Positions 7,610-14,875 of a stretch of DNA of 17,150 nucleotides are shown here, piece by piece. A program made the translations under genes and the position numbers. The DNA comes from CAYMTN01 sp964393335. Its GTDB lineage: Bacteria; Chloroflexota; Anaerolineae; Aggregatilineales; Aggregatilineaceae. Location of the stretch: NCBI GenBank assembly GCA_964393335.1, contig CAYMTN010000109.1, positions 1 through 17,150 of the forward strand, given 5' to 3'. Position 1 is the stretch's first letter. The number at the start of each line of letters is the position of its first letter. The notes beneath the pieces are model-generated. The model saw nothing but the letters and a program-made list of their open reading frames with translations, did no database searches and had not been told where the DNA came from.

Positions 7610-8275
7610 ATGGCGCTGGAAGTGACGTATCACGGGGCAGGGGCCGAGGCGCTGTTTGGACCGTATGCGCGCGCTTTCGTCGCGTCGTTTGGCACGGGGC
7701 ACGCCGTCGAGAACGTGACTCCCGGCACGATCACCGGGCGCGTGCTGCGCGGCGTCACCGGGCCGGATTTCAGCACGTTGAGCGCCGATCCCCGGCGGCA
7801 TATCGTGTTTTTGCTGGATGGTGACGCGCTGCGCGACCTGCTGGGACTGACGGGCCTGGACGTGCTGAAACACATCGGCTACGACGCGGCGTTTATCCGG
7901 CGGCTGCTGGCGCATGGAACCCGTTTCCGGCTGGCGCTGCTGCCGCAGGTCGCCATGCAACCCGGCACGTGGGATCACCTGCTGGACCTGGTGCAGATCG
8001 TGTACCCGGAATGGCAGGCGGGCGTCGCGCAAGCGCGCGCGGCGCTCAAGGCGCTGCATTACGACAAGGTGATGGCCAGCGCGGGCGTACCGGCGGAACT
8101 GCGCGCGTTTTTGCAGGACGTGATCAACGTCAACCGGCTGTACGCGGGCGACGGGTACACGCGGCGCGAAGGGTTCCCCGACCAGCGCGTCTATGCCGAG
8201 TACGTGTGTCGCAACCGGCCCCTGGCCGATTTCGCCGCGACGTGTTTGATCGCGTTCCCTGTAGACGATCCGTAA
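7610..8275 (+). CDS. Protein of unknown function
   Basis: 221 residues that I do not recognise. It starts 9 bp after the HAD gene with AGGGG six bases before the ATG, so it is surely translated as part of the tyrS unit. It has no signal peptide or hydrophobic span and is probably soluble and mixed alpha/beta. Recognisable stretches are RRHIVFLLDGDALRDLLGLTGLD (62-84), a basic/hydrophobic helix around DAAFIRRLLAHGTRFRLALLPQ, and a C-terminal half rich in aromatic and charged residues (NVNRLYAGDGYTRREGFPDQRVYAEYVCRNRP). Codon use looks the same as its neighbours, so no sign of recent transfer. Linkage to a HAD phosphatase may be functional or merely convenient; nothing in the sequence decides. 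Confidence 0.75.
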   Translation: MALEVTYHGAGAEALFGPYARAFVASFGTGHAVENVTPGTITGRVLRGVTGPDFSTLSADPRRHIVFLLDGDALRDLLGLTGLDVLKHIGYDAAFIRRLLAHGTRFRLALLPQVAMQPGTWDHLLDLVQIVYPEWQAGVAQARAALKALHYDKVMASAGVPAELRAFLQDVINVNRLYAGDGYTRREGFPDQRVYAEYVCRNRPLADFAATCLIAFPVDDP

Positions 8276-8276
8276 T

Positions 8277-8297
8277 CGGGCGAGACAGGCCCGCCCG
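8277..8297. terminator. Weak hairpin between convergent genes
   Basis: CGGGCG (8277-8282) pairs with CGCCCG (8292-8297) over a 9-nt loop in the 27-bp gap between the unknown gene and fabH, which converge. A short T-containing stretch (TGTTTATT) follows on the plus strand. This is a plausible but weak terminator for the plus-strand unit. Confidence 0.35.
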
Positions 8298-8302
8298 GCT
8301 GT

Positions 8303-9589
8303 TTATTCATCCGATTTTTCGTCCTTAGGCGGTCGTTTGTCGTCGCCAGCCGGCAACTGGCTGCGAATCTGATCGCGGCGACGAGCCAGATAGTGGCGCG
8401 CGCCAATGATCCACGTCGTCGGCGAGAGCAGCATCAGCCGCCGCCACCAGCGAACCAGCGGACGGCGCACCCCGGCCAGCGCGTATTCCCCTTTTCGACG
8501 TCCCCAGGTGATCGAGTATTGGCTCTTGGCGGGCAGCGCGGTCCATTCGATGATCATCGACGCCCACGACAGCCCGCCGCCAAACCCGACCAGCCCCAGG
8601 ATATCGCCGGGGCGGATGAGGCCCGCGTCGGCGGCTTCGGCCAGCGCAATCGGGATCGATGCGGCGGACGTGTTGCCGTAGCGCTCGATATTGCTGTAGA
8701 CGCGTTCTTCGGGGATTTTCAGGCTCTTGGCGGCGTGCAGGATGATCCGCTGGTTGGCCTGGTGCGGGATGACCATGTTCAGGTGTTCAGGCGTCAGGCC
8801 GACGTTTGCCAGCGCGTCCCTCAGGCTTTCCCCGATGACGCGCGTGGCGAACCGGTACACGCCCTTGCCGTCCATGTAGATGCGGTGCATTTCGTGCGAC
8901 CCGTCTTGCAGGTAGGTGTCGCGGCTGCTGATAGTCGGCAGCGTGAGCATGTCCCAGCCAGAGCCATCCGAGCGCAAGACGCTGCTCAGTATGCCGCCGG
9001 GCGTGTCGCCGCCTTGCACGACCACCGCCCCTGCGCCATCCCCAAACAGGATGCACGTACCCCGGTCGGCCCAATCCACCACGCGGCTGAGCGTCTCCGC
9101 GCCGATGACGACGGCGGTGTTGATCGAGCCAGTCCGGATTTTGTTGGCGGCCATATCCAGTCCGTACACAAACCCCGAGCACGCGGCGCTGAGGTCATAC
9201 GCCCCGGCGTTGGATGCGCCGAGAAGGTCCTGCACGAGGCTGGCTGTGCTGGGGAACATATGCTCCGGCGTGGCCGTGGCGACGATGATCAGGTCGATTT
9301 CGCTGGGCAGCACGTCGGCCACGTCCAGCGCTTTTTGGGCGGCGCGTGTGGCGAGGCTGGTCGTCGTTTCACGCTGCTCGGCAATACGCCGCTCCTTGAT
9401 GCCGGTGCGAGTCATGATCCACTCATCGTTGGTGTCCACGATCGCTTCCAGGTCCGTGTTCGAAAGCACCTGCGACGGCACTTCCATGCCCCACCCGATG
9501 ATATGCGCGGACCGCAGCGCGCGGGCGCGGTGATTGGGCAGCGCCCGGCCTGGGAACAACCGGCGTGACTGTGCGTTGTTTTCGATCAT
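8303..9589 (-). CDS. fabH: 3-oxoacyl-ACP synthase III with C-terminal extension
   Basis: FabH starts type II fatty acid synthesis by condensing an acyl-CoA with malonyl-ACP. The catalytic triad is clear: Cys137 in DLSAACSGF, His266 in IPHQANQRI, and Asn306 in RYGNTSAAS. The typical opening AHIIGWGMEVPSQVLSNTDLE begins only at residue 28, after a 25-residue basic leader; no other start exists between. The thiolase-fold core ends at GFGGGLSWASMIIEW (335-349). A further 79 residues follow, rich in Arg and Trp (PLVRWWRRLMLLSPTTW, then HYLARRRDQIRSQL) with a charged tail; most FabH proteins stop near the core end. The ATG at 9589 has AAAGGG at 9595-9600 and is the only well-placed start. It follows fabF by 63 bp and is co-transcribed with it. 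Assignment to FabH rather than another KAS III (e.g. a polyketide enzyme) rests on the fabF linkage. Confidence 0.92.
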   Translation of the reverse strand: MIENNAQSRRLFPGRALPNHRARALRSAHIIGWGMEVPSQVLSNTDLEAIVDTNDEWIMTRTGIKERRIAEQRETTTSLATRAAQKALDVADVLPSEIDLIIVATATPEHMFPSTASLVQDLLGASNAGAYDLSAACSGFVYGLDMAANKIRTGSINTAVVIGAETLSRVVDWADRGTCILFGDGAGAVVVQGGDTPGGILSSVLRSDGSGWDMLTLPTISSRDTYLQDGSHEMHRIYMDGKGVYRFATRVIGESLRDALANVGLTPEHLNMVIPHQANQRIILHAAKSLKIPEERVYSNIERYGNTSAASIPIALAEAADAGLIRPGDILGLVGFGGGLSWASMIIEWTALPAKSQYSITWGRRKGEYALAGVRRPLVRWWRRLMLLSPTTWIIGARHYLARRRDQIRSQLPAGDDKRPPKDEKSDE

Positions 9590-9600
9590 GACTACCCTTT

Positions 9601-9648
9601 GATTGCCAGTTCCACAGGCGGTTTTGCCCGGCCCCGGTGCTGGCAATC
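9601..9648 (-). promoter_or_regulatory. Long-range hairpin abutting the fabH ribosome binding site
   Basis: GATTGCCAG (9601-9609) and CTGGCAATC (9640-9648) are perfect 9-bp complements around a 30-nt loop. They fill most of the fabF-fabH gap. On the minus-strand mRNA the stem ends exactly where the AAAGGG site of fabH begins (9595-9600). No T-run follows, so it is not a terminator. It may shield or stabilise the fabH start region. Confidence 0.5.
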
Positions 9649-9652
9649 TTCA

Positions 9653-10897
9653 TCAACCGGCGTATTTGCTGAAGATCAACACCGCGTTATGCCCGCCAAA
9701 CCCGAAGGAATTCGACATAACGTGGCTGATCGTGGTGGGCACGCCGACGTTCGGCGTGTAGTTCAGGTCGCATTCGGGATCGGGCACATGCAGGTTAATG
9801 GTGGGCGGGACGAACTGCTCATCCAGCGCCTTGACGCTGAAAACGGCCTCTACCGCACCCGCCGATCCCATCAAGTGGCCGGTAACCGACTTGGTGGAGC
9901 TGATCGCCAGCCTGTACGCGTGGTCGCCAAATACGCCCTTGATGGCGCGGGTTTCGCTCACGTCGTTCAACTGTGTGCTGGTGCCGTGCGCGTTGATGTA
10001 GTCGATGTCAGTTGGCTGGAGACCGGCGCAGGTCAGCGCGCGGCGCATGGCTTCTTGAGCGCCCTCGCCGTTTTCCATCGGCGCGGTGATGTGAAAGGCG
10101 TCGCACGTGCTGGCATAACCGGTCAACTCGGCGTAGATGCGCGCGCCGCGTGCTTTGGCGTGTTCCAGTTCTTCGAGCATCAATACAGCCGCGCCTTCTC
10201 CGACCACGAATCCGTCACGGTCCGCCGCGAATGGACGTGAAGCCCCCTGCGGATCGTCGTTGCGGCGCGAGATCGCGCCCATGTTCGACAGGCTGGCAAT
10301 GGTCAGGCTGAGCAAGGCGGCTTCCGAGCTGCCGGCGAGCATGGCGATGGCCGATCCCCGGCGGATGATCTCGAAGGCTTCGCCGATGCTGTTATTGCCG
10401 GTGGCGCAGGCGGTGCTGATCGACATGTTCGGGCCGCGCAGGCCAAGATCGATGGCGATTTTGCCCGCCGGGCTGTCAGGCAGCATCATCGGCAGCAGCA
10501 GCGGGCTGACCGTGCTGTGCCCTTCTTGCATGAATTTCTCGATGCCGTTATACAAGGATTGAAAGCCGCCGATGCCGGTGCCGATCAACGCGCCCACGTC
10601 GTAGCAGTTGGCGTCGGTCACTTGCAGGCCGGAGTCGTCGATGGCTTGTTGGCTGGCATACAGCGCCACCTGGGTCAGCGGGTCGGTGCGGCGCAGATCG
10701 CGCCTGTTCATGAACTCGGCGGGATCGAAATTTTTGACGGGCGCGCCAAAGGTCACCTTGAGGCCAAGTTCTGCGAATTCGGGGATATGCTGCGCACCCG
10801 ATACGCCGTTCGCGGCGTTCTGCCATGCTTCGTCTGGTGAGTTGCCAACAGGGCAGATAATCCCCAGGCCGGTGACAACCACTCGTTTTAACTCCAC
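9653..10897 (-). CDS. fabF: 3-oxoacyl-ACP synthase II
   Basis: FabF elongates acyl-ACP chains by condensation with malonyl-ACP. Starting at the GTG at 10895-10897, the protein has 414 residues. Cys164 (STACATG), His304 (NAHGTSTQLND), Lys336 and His341 (SSTKSVTGHLMGSAG) form the KAS II Cys-His-His active site with its lysine. These fall one residue after the E. coli numbering as I recall it, supporting the start. The end, MSNSFGFGGHNAVLIF, is the usual family finish. GGAGGT lies 8 nt before this GTG, whereas the in-frame ATG at 10921 has no such site and would add eight residues not typical of the family. It is the first gene of a fabF-fabH unit with a leader of about 100 nt that holds two perfect dyads. 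Confidence 0.95.
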   Translation of the reverse strand: MELKRVVVTGLGIICPVGNSPDEAWQNAANGVSGAQHIPEFAELGLKVTFGAPVKNFDPAEFMNRRDLRRTDPLTQVALYASQQAIDDSGLQVTDANCYDVGALIGTGIGGFQSLYNGIEKFMQEGHSTVSPLLLPMMLPDSPAGKIAIDLGLRGPNMSISTACATGNNSIGEAFEIIRRGSAIAMLAGSSEAALLSLTIASLSNMGAISRRNDDPQGASRPFAADRDGFVVGEGAAVLMLEELEHAKARGARIYAELTGYASTCDAFHITAPMENGEGAQEAMRRALTCAGLQPTDIDYINAHGTSTQLNDVSETRAIKGVFGDHAYRLAISSTKSVTGHLMGSAGAVEAVFSVKALDEQFVPPTINLHVPDPECDLNYTPNVGVPTTISHVMSNSFGFGGHNAVLIFSKYAG

Positions 10898-10905
10898 TTG
10901 ATCTA

Positions 10906-10911
10906 ACCTCC
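10906..10911 (-). promoter_or_regulatory. Shine-Dalgarno that decides the fabF start
   Basis: GGAGGT on the minus strand stands 8 nt before a GTG codon, after which the reading frame gives ELKRVVVTGLG, the usual FabF beginning. It therefore selects GTG (10895-10897) over the ATG at 10921. Confidence 0.8.
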
Positions 10912-10925
10912 GATTCGTCATTGGT

Positions 10926-10944
10926 GCTGCTCGCCACGAGCAGC
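10926..10944 (-). promoter_or_regulatory. Perfect dyad 1 in the fabF leader
   Basis: GCTGCTCG (10926-10933) and CGAGCAGC (10937-10944) are exact complements with a 3-nt centre. It lies 15 bp upstream of the fabF ribosome binding site, inside the predicted leader. It would form a tight hairpin in RNA, or a dyad operator in DNA. Confidence 0.55.
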
Positions 10945-10967
10945 CCTTCCTGGTTGCAGGCTGTGAT

Positions 10968-10986
10968 CGCGTGCGGGCCGCACGCG
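10968..10986 (-). promoter_or_regulatory. Perfect dyad 2 in the fabF leader (operator-like)
   Basis: CGCGTGCGG (10968-10976) and CCGCACGCG (10978-10986) are exact complements around a single centre base. In RNA a 7-bp stem with a 5-nt loop is possible. Lying just after the predicted fabF transcription start, it is in a classic place for a repressor operator. It does not resemble the AT-containing FapR operator of Firmicutes fab genes. Confidence 0.55.
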
Positions 10987-11003
10987 AAGGATGATTTCGA
11001 GAG

Positions 11004-11033
11004 ATTATACCGTTTGATGCGTGTCTCAGTCTA
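11004..11033 (-). promoter_or_regulatory. Promoter for fabF-fabH
   Basis: On the minus strand a perfect TATAAT (11004-11009) lies 18 bp after TAGACT (11028-11033, four of six matches to the -35 consensus). Transcription would start near 10997, about 100 nt before the fabF GTG. Confidence 0.6.
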
Positions 11034-11044
11034 TAACCCGTTGG

Positions 11045-11074
11045 AAGACAAAAGGTTACACGTGCTGGTATAAT
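11045..11074 (+). promoter_or_regulatory. Extended -10 promoter for the SDR-like gene
   Basis: TATAAT at 11069-11074 is preceded by TGG (11066-11068), giving an extended -10 element. A weak -35 candidate AAGACA is at 11045-11050 with an 18-bp spacer. The predicted start is near 11081, so the leader is only about 20 nt, containing the GGAGGGAGG ribosome site at 11083-11091. Confidence 0.65.
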
Positions 11075-11100
11075 CGCGCGGCGGAGGGAGGCAGTCCACC

Positions 11101-12039
11101 ATGATACTAGTGACTGGCGCAACCGGGCTGGTGGGGCGTGAACTGGTGCAGTACCTGGCAGCCGAGGGCTGGTCGGTGCAGGTGTTGGTTCAGCCCCGGC
11201 GAGGCGGGCGCGGCCAATGGCCGGACGGCGTGACCGCGCAGACGGGCGATATCGACGATTCCCAGGCGCTGCACCAGGCCATGCAGGGCGTGCATACCGT
11301 GTTTCACCTGGCGAGCGCCCAGTGGTGGGGCAGCCGCCGCAGCCTGGAGCGCATCGACATGCAGGGGACGCGCAACGTCATCGCGGCGGCGCGGTCGGCA
11401 CGCATCGGGCGGCTGTATTACCTGAGCCAACTCGGCGCGGAACCGTCATCTGCGTACGCGTTGATGCGCGTCAAGGGGCAGGTCGAGGCGCTGATCCGCA
11501 ACAGCGGCATCGCCTATACGATCATGCGCTGCGGCGTGATCTTCGGCCCGGAGGATCGTTTCGTGAACGGAATCGCCATGCTGCTGCGGACCAATCCGCT
11601 GTTCTACTTTCAGCCCGGCGACGGCGAAAGCCTGCTGCATCCCCTGTACATTCACGACCTGGTGAAAGCGCTCGGCAACAGCCTGCAAAACATCGACCTG
11701 GTGGACGCCACCATCGAGATCGGCGGCGCGGAATACCTGACGTACAACGAGATGATCCGCACGGTGATGCGCGTTTCCGGCGCGCGGCGGCTGATCGTCG
11801 GCGTGCCGCCGTACATGCTGCGCAACGTGAACAGCTTCGTCAACCGCGTGGTGCGCCGCTGGCCGATGACGCCGCAGTGGTTCGACATCCTGGCGAGCAA
11901 TCGCACCGCCAAACTGGGCAACCTGTTCGATTACTGCGGCGTGCGTCCGGTCCGGTTCGAGGACACGCTGCTGACATACATGCCGCAGCGCCATTACCTG
12001 GCGGAACTGCTGCGCTTTTTGTGGCAGCGGTCCCGCTAG
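11101..12039 (+). CDS. Atypical short-chain dehydrogenase/NmrA- or NDUFA9-like NAD(P)-binding protein
   Basis: 312 residues beginning directly with a Rossmann strand and TGATGLVGRELV (residues 5-16), the TGxxGxxG nucleotide-binding motif of extended or atypical SDRs. An Asp at 50 (TGDIDD) and FHLAS (68-72) follow the usual fold order. LYYLSQLGAEPSSAYALMRVKGQVEALI (105-132) corresponds to the active-site region, but the YxxxK pair is broken: Tyr119 is followed at +4 by Arg123. RCGVIFGPEDRFVNGIA and LLHPLYIHDLVKAL match the NDUFA9-like/NmrA group, whose members often bind NAD(P)H without classical dehydrogenase activity. No signal peptide. The ATG has a very strong ribosome site 9 nt upstream. 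It diverges from fabF and precedes the P-type ATPase by 116 bp. Substrate or partner unknown. Confidence 0.8.
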   Translation: MILVTGATGLVGRELVQYLAAEGWSVQVLVQPRRGGRGQWPDGVTAQTGDIDDSQALHQAMQGVHTVFHLASAQWWGSRRSLERIDMQGTRNVIAAARSARIGRLYYLSQLGAEPSSAYALMRVKGQVEALIRNSGIAYTIMRCGVIFGPEDRFVNGIAMLLRTNPLFYFQPGDGESLLHPLYIHDLVKALGNSLQNIDLVDATIEIGGAEYLTYNEMIRTVMRVSGARRLIVGVPPYMLRNVNSFVNRVVRRWPMTPQWFDILASNRTAKLGNLFDYCGVRPVRFEDTLLTYMPQRHYLAELLRFLWQRSR

Positions 12040-12155
12040 CGACGTGGTTGACCGCGCTCAGAACCTCCCGGTATGGGACGCAAACCGGCTGTTGCTCGAA
12101 ACGCAGCTCGTGGCTACAGTAGGGGCAGCGTTTGCGGGTTCGATAGGGATACACC

Positions 12156-14762
12156 ATGCTGCCAACGTCTCACGGATCGATGATCACCACTGTCCGGCGA
12201 CTCAACGAAATGGACGTGATCGAGGGGCTGGACGAACTCGAAGTGCTGACGCGGCGCGAACGCGGCGAAGGCAACGACTGTCACCTGCCTTCCAGCCGGA
12301 CGCTGTCCGACATCATGCGCCAGAACATTTTTACGCTGATCAACATGGTGCTGTTCACACTCGGCGCGGTGATGATCTCGATCGGGCGCGTCAGCGAGGC
12401 GCTGACGACGGTCAGCCTGATCCTGATGAACATCGTCGTCGGCGTGGTGCAGGAACTGCGTGCCAAGCGCAAACTCGACCAGATCGCGCTGCTGACGCGG
12501 CCCAGGGTGACCGTGTTACGTGAGGGCGCGGAACGCACCGTCGATCCTGCCGAACTGGTACGCGGGGACGTGGTGGTGGCGCATCCCGGCGATCAGATCG
12601 TGGTCGATGGCATCGTGGTCGGCGAAGGTAAGATCGAGGTCGACGAATCGCTGCTGACCGGCGAATCCGACCACATCGCCAAGCGGCAAGGGGATCACGT
12701 ACTCTCCGGCAGTTTCGTGGTGACCGGCACGGCGCTGTACGTGGCGCGGCGCGTCGGCGACAGAAGTTTCGCCAACACGGTCGCGTCTTCCGCCCGTACG
12801 TACCGCATCGTGCGCACGCCCTTGCAGCGCGACGTCGATTTTGTGATCCGCGTGCTGATGCTGATCGCCATGTTTTTGGGCCTGCTGCTGGCGGTGTCGG
12901 CGGTGCTGTCCGATATTCCGTTGATGCGCGGCGTGCAGACCGCTACGGTAGTCGCCGGACTGGTGCCGAACGGGCTGTTTTTCATGGTGATCGTGACGTA
13001 TGCGGTCGGCGCGCTGCGCATTTCCTCGCGAGGCGCGCTGGTTCAACAGTCAAATTCGGTCGAGTCGCTGAGCAACGTCAACGTGCTGTGCATGGACAAG
13101 ACCGGCACTCTGACCGCCAACCGGATCACGTATCACGCGGTATACCCCATCGGCACCAGCCAGGCGGCGCTTGAGCGGCTGCTAGGGGATTTCGCCAGCA
13201 CGGCGACGACGACCAACCGCACGACCGAGGCGCTGCTTCAGGCGTTGGACGGGACGCGGCGGCACATGTTGGACGAGGTGCCGTTTTCGTCGGCGCGCAA
13301 ATGGAGCGCCCTCACGTTCAACGACGACGAGGTGCGCGGCGTGTATGTGCTGGGCGCGCTGGAAATGCTGACGCCGCATCTTGAGCAGCCGCTGGACGTT
13401 TCCGCGCAGGTCCGGGTGTGGACCGACGCCGGGCTGCGCGTCGTGCTGTTTGCGACGAATCCCGAAGCGGTGTTTTTGCACGATGCGTCGGACCAGCCTG
13501 TGCTGCCGCCGCTGACGCCGCTGGGGCTGGTCGCGTTCAGTGACGTGTTGCGCCCGGAGGCGCGCGAAACGCTGGCGGGTTTTGCGCGGGCCGGAATCAA
13601 CCTGAAGGTGATTTCGGGCGACGATCCACATACGGTGCGCGCGCTGGCGACGCAGGCCGGACTGCCCGCCGATCTCAAGGTGATCTCCGGGCCGGAGTTG
13701 CGCGAGATGGACGACGCGCAGTTTGAGCAGGCCGCCGAGACGGCGAGCATTTTCGGACGCATCACGCCGCTGCAAAAAGAACGGCTGGTGGACTGTCTGC
13801 GCGCACGCGGGTATTACGTCGCCATGATCGGGGACGGCGTAAATGACGTATTGTCGCTCAAAAAAGCGAACCTGGGCATTGCGATGGAGAGCGGCAGCGG
13901 CGCGACACGCGGCGTAGCCGATATGGTGCTGCTCAACGATTCGTTTGCCGCGCTGCCCCCGGCGTTTTTGGAGGGACAGCGCATCACCAGCGGGATGCGC
14001 GACATTCTGCGCTTATACCTGGCGCGGGCTGTGCAGCTCGTGCTGATGATCCTGGCGGTGTCGGTAGTGGGCGTCGGCTTCCCGTACATCCCGAAACACG
14101 TGACGCTGGTGGCGGGTCTGACGATCGGCATCCCGACCTTTGCGCTGGCGCTGTGGGCGCGGCCTGAACCGTCGCGCCAGGGGCTGATCGTGTCCGTGCT
14201 GCATTTCGCTTTTCCGGCAGGGCTGACGACGTTTCTTTTCGGCTTTTTGCTGTACGTGTTTACGTTCAACGCCATAGTGAACGGAGGCCGCACCGTCCCC
14301 GTGCTGCGCGAAGATATCCGGTCGTTCCAGACCTACGCGGGCATTGATTACGCGATCTACACGGAAGACCAGTTTGTGTACGAGGTGGCAACCCTGTTTT
14401 CGCAGTCCGTACTGACGGTGTACTCGGTGCTGGTCGGGCTGATGCTGGTTCTGTTCGTCGAGCCGCCGGTACAGTGGCTGGTCGGCGGCGACAAATACAG
14501 CGGCGACAGACGCCCGGCGGCGCTGGCGCTGGCGCTGCTGGGTGTGTTCGCCGTGATCATGGCGGTGCCGTCCCTGCGCCGGTTTTGGGAGCTGCTGCCG
14601 CTGGAGTGGATCGACTGGGTGGCCGTGATCGGTGTGGTCGCGGCATGGGCGCTGGTGCTGCGCTTGGTGTGGCGCGCGCGCTGGTTCGAGCGTTTTTTGC
14701 ACCTGGAAGCCGTCGTTGATCTGTCGGATGATTGGATGCTGGAGCAACTGAAACACCAGTGA
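12156..14762 (+). CDS. P-type cation-transporting ATPase (HAD-IC; CtpE-like)
   Basis: 868 residues, inner membrane. It uses ATP to move a cation. Motifs in order: actuator loop LTGES (167-171); membrane helix 4 with PNGL (271-274); phosphorylation site DKTGTLT with Asp314; nucleotide-domain SSARKWSAL (378-386); SGDDPHTV (487-494); hinge MIGDGVND (557-564). Membrane spans are evident at about 55-75, 80-99, 228-250, 260-288, 619-642, 650-668, 680-704, 752-768, 788-806 and 818-838. No N-terminal heavy-metal domain and no CPC/CPx motif, so it is not a P1B metal exporter. The P-N-G-L form, the RKW signature and the overall layout recall CtpE-type proteins linked to calcium in mycobacteria; that substrate is an inference. 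AGGGA lies 6 nt before the ATG at 12156; an alternative ATG at 12180 lacks a site. It probably shares transcripts with the SDR-like gene. Confidence 0.9.
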   Translation: MLPTSHGSMITTVRRLNEMDVIEGLDELEVLTRRERGEGNDCHLPSSRTLSDIMRQNIFTLINMVLFTLGAVMISIGRVSEALTTVSLILMNIVVGVVQELRAKRKLDQIALLTRPRVTVLREGAERTVDPAELVRGDVVVAHPGDQIVVDGIVVGEGKIEVDESLLTGESDHIAKRQGDHVLSGSFVVTGTALYVARRVGDRSFANTVASSARTYRIVRTPLQRDVDFVIRVLMLIAMFLGLLLAVSAVLSDIPLMRGVQTATVVAGLVPNGLFFMVIVTYAVGALRISSRGALVQQSNSVESLSNVNVLCMDKTGTLTANRITYHAVYPIGTSQAALERLLGDFASTATTTNRTTEALLQALDGTRRHMLDEVPFSSARKWSALTFNDDEVRGVYVLGALEMLTPHLEQPLDVSAQVRVWTDAGLRVVLFATNPEAVFLHDASDQPVLPPLTPLGLVAFSDVLRPEARETLAGFARAGINLKVISGDDPHTVRALATQAGLPADLKVISGPELREMDDAQFEQAAETASIFGRITPLQKERLVDCLRARGYYVAMIGDGVNDVLSLKKANLGIAMESGSGATRGVADMVLLNDSFAALPPAFLEGQRITSGMRDILRLYLARAVQLVLMILAVSVVGVGFPYIPKHVTLVAGLTIGIPTFALALWARPEPSRQGLIVSVLHFAFPAGLTTFLFGFLLYVFTFNAIVNGGRTVPVLREDIRSFQTYAGIDYAIYTEDQFVYEVATLFSQSVLTVYSVLVGLMLVLFVEPPVQWLVGGDKYSGDRRPAALALALLGVFAVIMAVPSLRRFWELLPLEWIDWVAVIGVVAAWALVLRLVWRARWFERFLHLEAVVDLSDDWMLEQLKHQ

Positions 14763-14796
14763 GCGCATGGCGGTCGTGCCTGCGCAGCCGGCATGG

Positions 14797-14825
14797 AAAA
14801 CATACCCTGTGACGGGTATGTTTTT
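14797..14825. terminator. Bidirectional intrinsic terminator
   Basis: AAAACATACCC (14797-14807) pairs perfectly with GGGTATGTTTT (14814-14824) over a 6-nt loop, followed by another T. The A-run and T-run sit at the outer ends of the stem, so it can end transcription from both sides. It lies 34 bp after the ATPase stop, between that gene and the convergent binding-protein gene. Confidence 0.85.
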
Positions 14826-14875
14826 CGTTGAGGCTCCCGGCGACAAGCCGAAAAGGCCGCGTTTTGGCCGTTAAG

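Noticed and set aside
8393..9568. A 391-codon open frame on the plus strand opposite fabH
   Set aside because: Fully antisense to fabH with intact catalytic residues; composition is His/Arg/Gln/Asp-rich and no motif is recognisable.
10922..11122. Upstream-extended fabF start giving 489 residues
   Set aside because: The extension contains the predicted promoter and both dyads, its sequence is Arg-rich and unlike FabF, and a strong GGAGGT site selects the GTG at 10897.
12079..12136. Inverted repeat CGCAAAC / GTTTGCG between the SDR-like gene and the ATPase
   Set aside because: Only 7-bp arms with a 44-nt loop and no T-run; too weak to call a terminator or regulatory structure.
14013..14846. 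A 277-codon minus-strand frame opposite the ATPase 3' end
   Set aside because: Gln/His/Arg-rich shadow of hydrophobic helices on the other strand; it runs through the terminator hairpin and has no ribosome site of note.
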